Shown here in pieces: positions 9,227 to 16,816 of a stretch of DNA of 64,000 nt. This DNA is from Planctomycetota bacterium (lineage in GTDB: Bacteria; Planctomycetota; UBA1135; JAKEFM01): the NCBI GenBank assembly GCA_022616055.1, contig JAKEFM010000115.1, positions 59,003 through 123,002 of the forward strand, read 5' to 3'. The notes under the pieces were generated by a model. That model searched no databases. It was not told the origin of the DNA and saw nothing but the letters and a program-made list of their open reading frames with translations. Positions within the stretch are counted from its first letter, which is position 1. Every line of letters starts with the position of its first letter. Position numbers and translations under genes: made by a program.

Positions 9227-10030
9227 GTGGGCGCCGGCACCTATCTCGCCCTGGCGTTCGGGCCCGCGCTGATCCTCGTGCACGCGGTCTGGTCGCGGGA
9301 CCGGCGTCGCGAGCCGATCGGGAACCTGTCGGTCTACCTGCTCGTCGGGGCGCTCTCGGTCCTGCCCGCGGCGATCGTCGAGTACGGCGCTCACGCCCTC
9401 CTCCCGGACGGGGGTTCCCCGCCGGTCCTCCTCCTCGCCGCGGCGGTCTCGGCCTTCCTCGTGATCGGACCGATCGAGGAGGGGTGCAAGTTCCTCGCGC
9501 TCCGGGGGCGCGCCCGGCGCGATCCGCACCTGGACGAACCCTTCGATTGGCTCGTCTACGCCGTGGCCGTCTCCCTGGGCTTCGCGACGGTGGAAAACTG
9601 CGGCTACGTCGCCATCGGAGGTGTCTCCGTGGGGTGGATGCGCGCGTTCACGGCGGTGCCCGGGCACGCCCTCCACGGCACGCTCATGGGATGGCGGCTG
9701 GCGCGCGCGGAGGGAAGGCCGGGGGCGGCCGGCGCGCGCGAACGGAGGCTGGCGTGGATCGAGCCCTCGCTCTGGCACGCCGCCTACGACTTCCCCCTCC
9801 TCGCGCTTCGCGCCGCGGGCGGCGGCGACGCCACGATCCTGCTGGTCTTCTCCTGGGCCGGGATCTTCGGGGCGGAATGGGTCGTCTGCGCGCGCCGGCT
9901 CCGGAGGATGTGCACCGACCAGCACATCCCCCCTCCCCCCCTCCTGTTCTCCGACCGGCTCGCGCGGCGAAGGAGGACTCCGGGCGCGGAATCCCGTCCT
10001 CCCCTTCCGTCTCCCCGAGCGCAGCCGTAG
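9227..10030 (+). CDS. PrsW family intramembrane metalloprotease
   Basis: A 267-aa membrane protein with about seven hydrophobic segments and the PrsW signature residues: IEEGCKFLAL (the EExxK motif), FATVENCGYV, HALHGTLMG and HAAYD. The histidines and glutamates form the metal-dependent intramembrane site. PrsW cleaves anti-sigma factors in Bacillus, but other members act on unknown substrates. No sigma/anti-sigma pair is adjacent here. The start is GTG. The C-terminal 35 residues are Arg/Pro-rich and probably cytoplasmic. It is followed by the parvulin gene after 37 nt. Confidence 0.88.
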   Translation: MGAGTYLALAFGPALILVHAVWSRDRRREPIGNLSVYLLVGALSVLPAAIVEYGAHALLPDGGSPPVLLLAAAVSAFLVIGPIEEGCKFLALRGRARRDPHLDEPFDWLVYAVAVSLGFATVENCGYVAIGGVSVGWMRAFTAVPGHALHGTLMGWRLARAEGRPGAAGARERRLAWIEPSLWHAAYDFPLLALRAAGGGDATILLVFSWAGIFGAEWVVCARRLRRMCTDQHIPPPPLLFSDRLARRRRTPGAESRPPLPSPRAQP

Positions 10031-10033
10031 AGT
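10028..10033 (+). promoter_or_regulatory. Candidate -10 box for the PPIase gene
   Basis: TAGAGT overlaps the PrsW stop codon and lies about 35 nt before the PPIase ATG. The same hexamer precedes ruvB, and close relatives precede gatC and the M16 operon. No good -35 is visible. Confidence 0.3.
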
Positions 10034-10067
10034 TCCCTCCCCGCAACGGCGTTCTCTCCCTCCTGCC

Positions 10068-11075
10068 ATGTGGACCCTCCCGATCCTCCTCCTCCTCCCC
10101 CAGGGCGGCGTCGCGGGCCAAGGCGACGAGATCAAGCCCCAGTCCTCGGCGCCCCCCGCCACGACGACGACCGCGGTGCCCCCCATCACCCTCCCCCCGG
10201 GCGTCGCGGCGATGATCAACGGCAAGCCCCTGGGGATGGAGGAGTACCGCGACTTCCTCTGGATGATGCACTGCAAGCAGAACATCCGGGACCTGATCGC
10301 CTACAGGCTCCTCGAGGAGGAGGCGGCGAAGAACGGGATCTCCGTCTCCGAGGAGGAGGTGCGCGGGAAGATCGCCAAGTTCTGGGACGACCTCGTGAAC
10401 AAGCGCCACGGCGGGGACCGAGGGAAGGCGGAGAAGGAGCTCCGGGAGATGGGCTTCGCCGGGGAGCTGTACGACCGCTACCAGGCCTTCCAGGCGAAGA
10501 AGGACCTCCTCCAGGACAAGCTCGTCATGCGCACCCGGGTCGTCACGGAGGAGGCGGTGAAGAAGCGCTTCGACCAGAAGTACGGCGTCGACGGGATCAA
10601 GGTCGAGGTGCGGCAGATCTTCTTCACGAAGGGGACCTTCATGCGCGAGGAGGTCCAGAAGGGGAAGAAGCCGAACGAGGTCGACCAGAACCTCCTCGAC
10701 GCGAAGGCGCGGGAGGCGGCCTTCAAGGCCCAGGAGCGGCTGAAGAAGGGGGAGGACTTCGCCGAGGTCGCCCGGAGCGCCTCGCACGACCCCGCGGCGA
10801 AGCAGACCGGGGGCGTGCTCCCGAACTACAACTACGACCGCTACGGCGAGGAATTCGCGAAGGTGGTCCGGGCGCTGAAGGAGGGGGAGGTCTCGGACCC
10901 CTTCCCGAGCGGCGCGGGCTGGCACGTCGTCCAGGTCCTCAAGCGCACGACGACCCCCCTCGAGAAGGTCCGAGAGTCGCTCTTCGCTGAGCTGACGGCC
11001 GAGGCGCCGGGCTTCGGCGAGAAGAACGAGCTCTACAAGCGCGTCTACGAGTCGGCGAACGTCGTCCTCTGGTAG
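10068..11075 (+). CDS. Exported peptidyl-prolyl cis-trans isomerase, parvulin/SurA type
   Basis: A 335-aa product with a short N-terminal signal-like segment (MWTLPILLLLPQGG) and a Thr/Pro linker. A helical chaperone-like domain follows (about residues 45-185), including INGKPLGMEEYRDF as in SurA/PrsA N-domains. The PpiC rotamase domain is at about residues 175-305: VEVRQIFFTKG, then FAEVARSASHDPAAKQTGG, GEVSDPFPSGAGWHVVQVL. It probably helps fold exported proteins. The 3' end overlaps the end of the convergent glycosyltransferase gene by 31 nt. Confidence 0.9.
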   Translation: MWTLPILLLLPQGGVAGQGDEIKPQSSAPPATTTTAVPPITLPPGVAAMINGKPLGMEEYRDFLWMMHCKQNIRDLIAYRLLEEEAAKNGISVSEEEVRGKIAKFWDDLVNKRHGGDRGKAEKELREMGFAGELYDRYQAFQAKKDLLQDKLVMRTRVVTEEAVKKRFDQKYGVDGIKVEVRQIFFTKGTFMREEVQKGKKPNEVDQNLLDAKAREAAFKAQERLKKGEDFAEVARSASHDPAAKQTGGVLPNYNYDRYGEEFAKVVRALKEGEVSDPFPSGAGWHVVQVLKRTTTPLEKVRESLFAELTAEAPGFGEKNELYKRVYESANVVLW

Positions 11076-12019
11076 GCGGCGCGCCGCGCGAGCGCGAGGA
11101 ACGCGAGGAGGACGCCCCCCTCCGCCAGGAGGGCCGCGAGCGCGCCTCGCCGCGAAGTCACCACCGCCGCGGCCCCGCCGGCGACGGCGAGGAGCCAGAG
11201 GAGGAGGACCGCCCGCCCGCGGCCGAGCCCCGTGGCCGCCACGCGGTGGGAGAGATGGAGGTGGTCGCCGACATGGGGCGGACGGCGAAGCCGGAGGCGG
11301 AGGAGGACGACGCGCACGAGGTCGAGGATCGGCACCGCGATGGCGAGGAGGGGGAGCGCTCGGGCCGGGAGCGAACCCTCCGCCCGGGAGCAGGCGCGGA
11401 CGGCGATCGCGGTCGCCGCGAACCCGATCGCGTGGCTCCCCGCGTCCCCGGCGAAGGCGCGGGCGCGCGGGAAGTTCCACGGGAGGAAGCCGAGGCAGGC
11501 GCCGAGGAGGGCTTCCGCGGGGAAGGAGTCGCCGAGGAGCGCCAGGGTCGCCGCCGCCACGACCCCGAGGCCCGCGACGAGGCCGTCCATGTTGTCGAGG
11601 AAGTTGAAGGCGTTCGTCGCGGCGAGGAGAAGGAGGAAGGTGAGGGCGGCGTCGAGCGGGGCGGAGGAGGACCACCCCCCACGCAGGCCCGACGCGACGG
11701 CGAGGATCGCGGCGGCGGCCTGGCCGGCGAGCTTCGCGGCGGCCGGGAACCGTCCCTTCGCGGCGTCGTCGGTGAGCCCCACGGCGAACGCGAGGCCCGT
11801 GCCTCCGAGGATGGCGAGGTCCTCCCCCCCGAGGCCTCCGGCGGCGAGGAGGCCGAGGAGGAAGGCGAGGAGGATCGCCGCCCCCCCGAGGAACGGAGTG
11901 GGCGCGGCGTGGTCCTTCCGTCCGGCGGGAAAGTCGAGGAGGCGCAGGCGGCGCGCGAGCGCGGCGAAGAGCGGGGTCGTGGCGAAGGCGACGAGGAGGG
12001 CGACCGCGCCGCCGATCAA
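11045..12019 (-). CDS. Glycosyltransferase family 4, WecA/MraY-like phospho-sugar transferase
   Basis: A 324-aa polytopic membrane protein transferring a UDP-sugar phosphate to a polyprenyl phosphate carrier. Family hallmarks are visible: GLTDDAAKGR (catalytic Asp pair), NAFNFLDNMDGL, GDAGSHAIGF, and a C-terminal GDHLHLSHRV loop that fits the DxxHHxL pattern of WecA-type enzymes rather than MraY. It therefore probably initiates a surface polysaccharide or lipid-linked glycan. The TTG start overlaps the nadD TGA (TTGA), making it the last gene of hisS-nadD-GT4. Confidence 0.87.
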   Translation of the reverse strand: MIGGAVALLVAFATTPLFAALARRLRLLDFPAGRKDHAAPTPFLGGAAILLAFLLGLLAAGGLGGEDLAILGGTGLAFAVGLTDDAAKGRFPAAAKLAGQAAAAILAVASGLRGGWSSSAPLDAALTFLLLLAATNAFNFLDNMDGLVAGLGVVAAATLALLGDSFPAEALLGACLGFLPWNFPRARAFAGDAGSHAIGFAATAIAVRACSRAEGSLPARALPLLAIAVPILDLVRVVLLRLRLRRPPHVGDHLHLSHRVAATGLGRGRAVLLLWLLAVAGGAAAVVTSRRGALAALLAEGGVLLAFLALARRAAYQRTTFADS

Positions 12020-12630
12020 GCGCCGTTCCGGTAGAGGCCGTTCCGCTCGATGTAGGCGGCGACGGGGGGCGGGAGGAGGCCCGTGACGGGGAGTCGCCGG
12101 CGCAGCCGGTCCCGGATCTCCGTCGCCGAGGCGTCCACCGGATCGATCTCGAGGAATCCCGCCGCGAGGGACTCGACTTCCGCCGGCGCGAAGTGGCACC
12201 GGAGCCCCTCGACGGCGTCCCGGCCGTGGCCGCGGCGCAGGACGGCGAGGACGCGCGTGCGCGCGAGGATCGAGTGGACGTCCCTCCACTGCGGGAGGTC
12301 GGGGAGCGTGTCCGAGCCGATCACGAGGAAGACCTCCGCGCCCGGGAAGAGGGCGCGGACCTCGGCGAGGGTGTCGACGGTGTAGGAGCGCCCGCCCCGG
12401 CGGACCTCGAGGTCGCAGGCCTCGAGCCCGGGGCGCCCCTCGACCGCCAAGGCGACCATCGCGAGCCGGTGCGCCGCCGGGGCGAGGTCCCTCCCTTCCT
12501 TGTGGGGAGGTGCGGCGGCCGGGACGAGGAGGACCCGATCGAGAGAGGCCCGGTCGCGGGCGGTCCCGGCGACCGCGAGGTGGCCATTGTGGATCGGGTC
12601 GAAGGAGCCCCCGTAGACCCCGACCCTCAT
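12016..12630 (-). CDS. nadD: Nicotinate-nucleotide adenylyltransferase
   Basis: NadD converts nicotinate mononucleotide and ATP to deamido-NAD in NAD synthesis. The 204-aa protein starts MRVGVYGGSFDPIHNGHL, containing the GxFxPxHxGH nucleotidyltransferase motif, and near the end has SATEIRDRLRRR, the ISSTxIR-type motif. Length is standard. The ATG overlaps the hisS stop (ATGA) and the end overlaps the GT4 start, so translation of the three genes is likely coupled. Confidence 0.96.
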   Translation of the reverse strand: MRVGVYGGSFDPIHNGHLAVAGTARDRASLDRVLLVPAAAPPHKEGRDLAPAAHRLAMVALAVEGRPGLEACDLEVRRGGRSYTVDTLAEVRALFPGAEVFLVIGSDTLPDLPQWRDVHSILARTRVLAVLRRGHGRDAVEGLRCHFAPAEVESLAAGFLEIDPVDASATEIRDRLRRRLPVTGLLPPPVAAYIERNGLYRNGA

Positions 12631-13907
12631 GACGGCGGAGGTCCGGTCCCGCGGATGCGGGAGGCGATCCCGGCGCCGTCGCCGAGGTCGACCTCCGTCT
12701 CCTCCCCCTTCGAGAGATCCTTCAACCTCCCCCGACCCCGCCCGATCTCCTCGGGACCGAGGACGAGGAGGAAGCGGGCCCCGAGGCGGTTCGCGAGCCG
12801 CAGCTGTCCCTTGAGGCTCTTCTCCTCGTGGTCGAGGTCGGCGGAGACCCCCGATCGCCGGACCCGATCCGCCAGGGCGAAGGCCGCCTCCCGCGTCTCC
12901 TCCCCCGCGATGGCGACGAAGAGATCGACCTCCCCCGGAGCGGGGGGAGGCGCGAGACCCTGCTCCCGGATCGCCAGGAGCGTCGGCGTGACGCCGATCG
13001 CGAACCCGACGGCGCCGAGCGGAGGGCCGCCCAGCTCCTCGATCAGGTGGTCGTAGCGCCCCCCGCCGCACAGCGCGGAGCGCGCGCCGAGGGAGGGTAG
13101 GTGGACCTCGAAGACCGTGCGCGTGTAGTAGTCGAGGCCCCGGACGACCTGCGGGTCGACGGCGGCCTTCCGGCCCACCGCCTCGAGGCCCCGCCGCACC
13201 GCCTCGAAGTGCCGGCGGTTCTCCGTGGAGAGGGAGTCGAGGGTCGAGGGGGCGCCGGCGGCGATCGAGCGGCAGCGCTCGTTCTTGCAGTCGAGGAGCC
13301 GGAAGACGTTTCGCTCGAACCGGGCGCGGCAGGTCTCGCAGAGGTCCCCGAGCCGCGCCCCGAAGTACTCCCGCAGCCGGCCCCGGTAGGCGTCCCGGTC
13401 GGCCCCGTCCCCCATCGAGTTGATCCGGACCTCGACGCCGGGGAGCCCGACCCGCTCGAAGAAGGAAGCGGCGAGGTGGATCGCCTCGGCGTCGAGGAGC
13501 GGATCGAGGGAGCCCAGGGCCTCGATCCCGATCTGGTCGAACTGCCTCTCCCTCCCCTTCTGCGGCTTCTCGTAGCGGAACATCGGCCCCACGTAGAAGA
13601 ACTTCTGGAGGGGCCGCTCCTTCGGGAGGTTCGCCTCGAGGTAGGCGCGGACGACGCCGGCGGTCCCCTCCGGGCGGAAGGTGTAGGAGGCTCCCTCCCG
13701 CTCGACCGTGAACATCTCCTTCTCGACGACGTCGGTCGACTCCCCGATGGAGCGGACGAAGAGGGCCGTCTCCTCGAAGAGGGGAGCGCGGATCTCCCGG
13801 TAACCCGCCGTCCGCAGCAGATCCCGGGCGGCGCGCTCGAGCCGCTCGTGCTCGAGGACCTCGGCCGGGAGGAGGTCCCGGGTTCCCCGGGGCGCTCGGC
13901 AGCGCAT
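12627..13907 (-). CDS. hisS: Histidyl-tRNA synthetase
   Basis: HisRS charges tRNA-His. The 426-aa product has class II motifs in order: RGTRDLLP at the start, motif 2 (YVGPMFRYEKPQKGRERQFDQIGIE near residues 108-131), the histidine-specific GLDYYTRTVFEV, and a motif 3-like GAVGFAIGV. The C-terminal anticodon domain follows (LFVAIAGEETREAAFALADRVR). A four-Cys cluster (CETCRARF, CKNERC) is also visible. First gene of the unit. The ATG is 9 nt downstream of a TATAAC box, predicting an almost leaderless mRNA. Confidence 0.97.
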   Translation of the reverse strand: MRCRAPRGTRDLLPAEVLEHERLERAARDLLRTAGYREIRAPLFEETALFVRSIGESTDVVEKEMFTVEREGASYTFRPEGTAGVVRAYLEANLPKERPLQKFFYVGPMFRYEKPQKGRERQFDQIGIEALGSLDPLLDAEAIHLAASFFERVGLPGVEVRINSMGDGADRDAYRGRLREYFGARLGDLCETCRARFERNVFRLLDCKNERCRSIAAGAPSTLDSLSTENRRHFEAVRRGLEAVGRKAAVDPQVVRGLDYYTRTVFEVHLPSLGARSALCGGGRYDHLIEELGGPPLGAVGFAIGVTPTLLAIREQGLAPPPAPGEVDLFVAIAGEETREAAFALADRVRRSGVSADLDHEEKSLKGQLRLANRLGARFLLVLGPEEIGRGRGRLKDLSKGEETEVDLGDGAGIASRIRGTGPPPS

Positions 13908-13915
13908 GGCGAGGG

Positions 13916-13946
13916 GTTATAGCCCTCGCTCCGCCCTCCCCGCCAA
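13916..13946 (-). promoter_or_regulatory. Candidate promoter for hisS operon, near-leaderless
   Basis: On the minus strand TATAAC (13916-13921) lies just upstream of the hisS ATG (13907). The expected transcription start is near 13909, only about 2 nt before the start codon. TTGGCG (13941-13946) is a possible -35 with a long 19-nt spacer. Confidence 0.45.
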
Positions 13947-14242
13947 CATCGCCCCTCGCCAACATCGGGGGGCCGGCGATGGAAGAAAAGGAGGCTGCCC
14001 GGTCCCCGGTCTCCCGGAGAGGCGCGCCTCCCCCTGACGGAATGGCCTCGCCCGGAACGGCCTACGGAAGGTGAGCCCGCCGCCCGGCGAGAAGGCAGGT
14101 GAGCCATGGATCGAGACGCGCCAGGAGAAAGAGCTCGGGGATGCGGGCAGCCTCCGCTCGAACGATTCGGGATGCGAACGGTTCCCGCTTTATGGACCGG
14201 CCCTTTCTACGGACACCCCGGCGGAATGGTTGCGGGAGGTCG
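13947..14242. other. Non-coding gap between hisS and the small lipoprotein gene
   Basis: Most of a roughly 400-nt divergent gap. Short open frames occur on both strands, but none has a recognisable start context or protein features. The segment around 14100-14215 is visibly less GC-rich than the surroundings, which might mark regulatory DNA or gene debris. No RNA gene or clear hairpin terminator was recognised. Confidence 0.4.
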
Positions 14243-14271
14243 TTGACCCCCCCGGCGACCCCCGGTAGCCT
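14243..14271 (+). promoter_or_regulatory. Candidate sigma-70-type promoter for small lipoprotein
   Basis: TTGACC (14243-14248), then 17 nt, then TAGCCT (14266-14271). The predicted start near 14278 gives a leader of about 33 nt carrying a GGAGAG ribosome-binding site before the ATG at 14311. Confidence 0.4.
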
Positions 14272-14310
14272 CCTTCCGTCTGCCTCCCCCTGCATCTCCT
14301 GGAGAGCCCG

Positions 14311-14544
14311 ATGAGACGACCGTTCGCCCTCGCCGTCCTAGCCGTCGCCGCCTTCGTTGGGGCGGGGTGTTCGTACTTCGCTCCTTTCGTGGCGGACCCC
14401 TGGGGCAAGTCGAAGGCCTGGGTCGGGTACTGGGACTACGACCTGTCGACGAAGCTGCGGGTGTGGGACCGTGACCTCCACTCGGCCCACCGCACGATCG
14501 ACCGCTACTTCTTCAATTACGACTGGGAGGATCCCTACCTCTAG
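14311..14544 (+). CDS. Small predicted lipoprotein
   Basis: A 77-aa protein with a classical signal peptide (MRRPFALAVLAVAAFVGAGC) ending in a lipobox-like VGAGC at Cys-20. The mature part is about 57 residues and rich in Trp, Tyr, Asp and Phe (WGKSKAWVGYWDYDL, YFFNYDWEDPYL). No family recognised. GGAGAG upstream is a good ribosome-binding site, and a TTGACC/TAGCCT promoter precedes it. It stands alone between two minus-strand operons. Aromatic/acidic composition and membrane anchoring suggest an envelope role; that is inference. Confidence 0.7.
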   Translation: MRRPFALAVLAVAAFVGAGCSYFAPFVADPWGKSKAWVGYWDYDLSTKLRVWDRDLHSAHRTIDRYFFNYDWEDPYL

Positions 14545-14587
14545 GCGGGGCTCCCCGGGGGAAGGGGAGATCCGTTCGCCCGCTTCC

Positions 14588-15532
14588 CTAGGCCGGGGAA
14601 GGGAGCTCGAGCTTGCGCGCCACTCTAGGCGCGATCGCGGAGGGTTCCTCCTCCTCCCCGACGTCGATCCACCGAAGGTCGGGGTAGCTCCGGAACCAGG
14701 TCATCTGCCGGCGCGAGAAATCCCGCGTCGCCTTGATCACGGCGAGGCGGCAGTCCGCGAGGGAGAGCCGGCCCGCCAGGTGCTCGAGGGCCTCCCGGTA
14801 GCCGAGCGCCTGGGAGGACTGGGGCCCGAACCCACCGCCGTCCCGGATCCGCGCCACCTCCTCGACGAGGCCCGCTGCCAGCATCGCGTCGACGCGCCGG
14901 CCGATCCGCCGGTGGAGGGCGTCGCGATCCAGGCGCAGCCCGACGAGGATCCGGTCGCGCTCCGTCCGGGGATTCGCCCAGTCCCGCTGCAGCACGGAGA
15001 TCGGGCTCCCCGTCAGCCGGAAGACCTCGAGGGCGCGCACGACCCGCTTCACGTCGTTCGGATGGAGGCGAGAGGCGGCGACCGGATCGACCTCGGAGAG
15101 TTCCCGGTGGAGGGCCGCCCCCCCTTCCGCCTCCGCCCGGCGGTGGAGCTCCTCGCGCAGGGCCGGATCGGCGCTCGCCCCGGTCATGAGCCCGTGGGTG
15201 AGCGCCCGGAGGTAGAGGCCCGCCCCCCCGACGAAGAGGGGGACCTTCCCGCGCGAGGCGATCTCCTCCGCGGCGGACTCGGCGGCGGAGAGGTAGCGCG
15301 CGACGTCGAAGGGGTCCCGGGGATCGGCGAGATCGATGGCGTGGTGCGGGAGGGAGTCGCGCTCCGCAGCCGTCGGCTTCGCCGTGCCGACGTCCATCCC
15401 CCGGAAGACCTGCATCGAGTCCATCGACACCGCCTCCATCGGCGAGAGGCGGGCGAGCGCCAGAGCCACCGCCGTCTTGCCCGAGGCGGTCGGTCCGAGG
15501 AGGAAGCGGTAGCGGAGCCGGGAGCCGCCCAC
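14588..15532 (-). CDS. miaA: tRNA dimethylallyltransferase
   Basis: MiaA adds an isopentenyl group to A37 of tRNAs reading UNN codons. The 314-aa product has the P-loop LLGPTASGKTAVA near residue 11, the family DSMQVFRGMDVGTAKP, a GGAGLYLRAL segment, and the C-terminal TRDFSRRQMTWFR motif. It begins 3 nt after the active M16 peptidase gene, so it is the third gene of that operon. hfq and mutL, frequent miaA neighbours, are not adjacent, although mutL lies about 4 kb away. Confidence 0.97.
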   Translation of the reverse strand: MGGSRLRYRFLLGPTASGKTAVALALARLSPMEAVSMDSMQVFRGMDVGTAKPTAAERDSLPHHAIDLADPRDPFDVARYLSAAESAAEEIASRGKVPLFVGGAGLYLRALTHGLMTGASADPALREELHRRAEAEGGAALHRELSEVDPVAASRLHPNDVKRVVRALEVFRLTGSPISVLQRDWANPRTERDRILVGLRLDRDALHRRIGRRVDAMLAAGLVEEVARIRDGGGFGPQSSQALGYREALEHLAGRLSLADCRLAVIKATRDFSRRQMTWFRSYPDLRWIDVGEEEEPSAIAPRVARKLELPSPA

Positions 15533-15535
15533 CCG

Positions 15536-16816
15536 TCAGGAGGGGTGGAGGATGGAGACGGCGAGGCGCCCCTCCCGGACGCTGCGCCGGAGCCACGCCT
15601 CGGAGTCCTCCCGCCGGGCGCCCTCGAGGGCGCGCACGTGGGCGAAGGGAGGGAGGCCCCGCAGCGCCTCCCGCATGTGGCCCATCGCCGTCGACTCGGA
15701 GGACTGGAAGCGGCGCACGGCGGCGCCGATGTGGCGGCGCCGGACTCGCTCGAAGTCCTCCGCGCGGATCCCCTCGCGCTTCGCCCTCTCGAGGGTGGCG
15801 AGGATCTCCTCCCGGAACCGCTCGGGCTCGTTCGTCTCCCCGCCGAGGACGGTGAAGGCGAAGTCGGACTCGACGGTCGCGGAGGCGGAGAAGGAGTCGT
15901 CGATCACGCCGCGCTTGTAGAGGTCCTGGTGGATCTCGCTCGAGCGGCCGAACAGCGACTCGAGGGCGAAGCCCCCGGAGAGCTCCTCGTGCAGGAGCGG
16001 CTCCCCGATCCCCGGCCCCCGGTCGGCCCGGAACCCGAGGAGGACCCGGGCCCGCGAGACCGCCATCCGGTCGACCGCCTCGCGGGTCGCCACCTCCCCT
16101 TCCTCCGAGACGGGGATCGCCTCGCCGACGGCCCCGTTCTGGGCCCCGACCCACCCCTCGATCCGCGCGAGGAGCCGCTCGGGGTCGAAGTCCCCCGACG
16201 CGACGAGGACGAGGTTCCCGGGCCGGTAGAAGGCGCGGTGGCAGCGCAGGCAGTCCTCCGCCGTGATCGACCGCACCGACTCGACGGTCCCTCCCGGCGG
16301 ATGGCGGACGGGGTGGCGCTCGTAGAGGGCCCCGAGGAGATTGAAGAAGACCCGCCAGGAGGGGTTGTCGAGGTACATCCGGATCTCCTGCTCGATGATC
16401 CCCTTCTCCTTCTCGACCCGCTCCGGCGTGATCGAGGGGCGCTGGACGAAGTCGAGGAGGAACTCGAGGCAGGTCTCGAACTGCTCCGTGCAGGTGAAGT
16501 AGTAGTGGGTCGTGCGGAAGGAGGTCGCCGCGTTGCAGGCCGCCCCGAGCTCGGCGTAGCGCTGGAAGACGGGGACCGACGTCCCCTCGAAGAGCTTGTG
16601 CTCGAGGAAGTGGGCGACGCCGTCGGGGACGCGGACGACCGGCCCGCCGGTGGCCTCCCGGAACTCCCGGTCGCAGGAGCCGAAGCGGACGCCGAGGACG
16701 CCGGTGGCCCGGACCTGGCCGGGCTTCGGCGCGAGGAGGACCGGAAGGTTGCGCACCCGCGCGCGGAGGACCTCCTCCCCGAGGCGCGCCTCGGCGATCC
16801 TCTCGAACGGGGTCAC
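15536..16816 (-). CDS. M16 family zinc peptidase, catalytically competent partner (YmfH-like)
   Basis: A 426-aa M16 (pitrilysin-type) protein with an intact inverted zinc motif HFLEH at residues 69-73 and a downstream glutamate cluster EKEKGIIEQEI near 145-155 for the third ligand. The second half repeats the M16 fold (RARVLLGFRAD, LYKRGVIDDSF). It starts at a GTG overlapping the stop of a second M16 gene lacking the motif. This active/inactive pairing matches YmfH/YmfF of Firmicutes and mitochondrial-processing-peptidase-like heterodimers. No signal peptide is visible, so a cytoplasmic role is likely; the substrate is unknown. Confidence 0.88.
   Translation of the reverse strand: MTPFERIAEARLGEEVLRARVRNLPVLLAPKPGQVRATGVLGVRFGSCDREFREATGGPVVRVPDGVAHFLEHKLFEGTSVPVFQRYAELGAACNAATSFRTTHYYFTCTEQFETCLEFLLDFVQRPSITPERVEKEKGIIEQEIRMYLDNPSWRVFFNLLGALYERHPVRHPPGGTVESVRSITAEDCLRCHRAFYRPGNLVLVASGDFDPERLLARIEGWVGAQNGAVGEAIPVSEEGEVATREAVDRMAVSRARVLLGFRADRGPGIGEPLLHEELSGGFALESLFGRSSEIHQDLYKRGVIDDSFSASATVESDFAFTVLGGETNEPERFREEILATLERAKREGIRAEDFERVRRRHIGAAVRRFQSSESTAMGHMREALRGLPPFAHVRALEGARREDSEAWLRRSVREGRLAVSILHPS

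Noticed and set aside
5383..10215. Giant plus-strand frame of about 1600 codons
   Set aside because: Out of frame with the well-supported spermidine-synthase-like and PrsW genes and antisense to the metallophosphoesterase; extremely Arg/Pro-rich low complexity.
14062..14295. 77-codon minus-strand frame in the gap after hisS
   Set aside because: No convincing start context or homologous features, and it overlaps the candidate promoter of the small lipoprotein. Left as non-coding.
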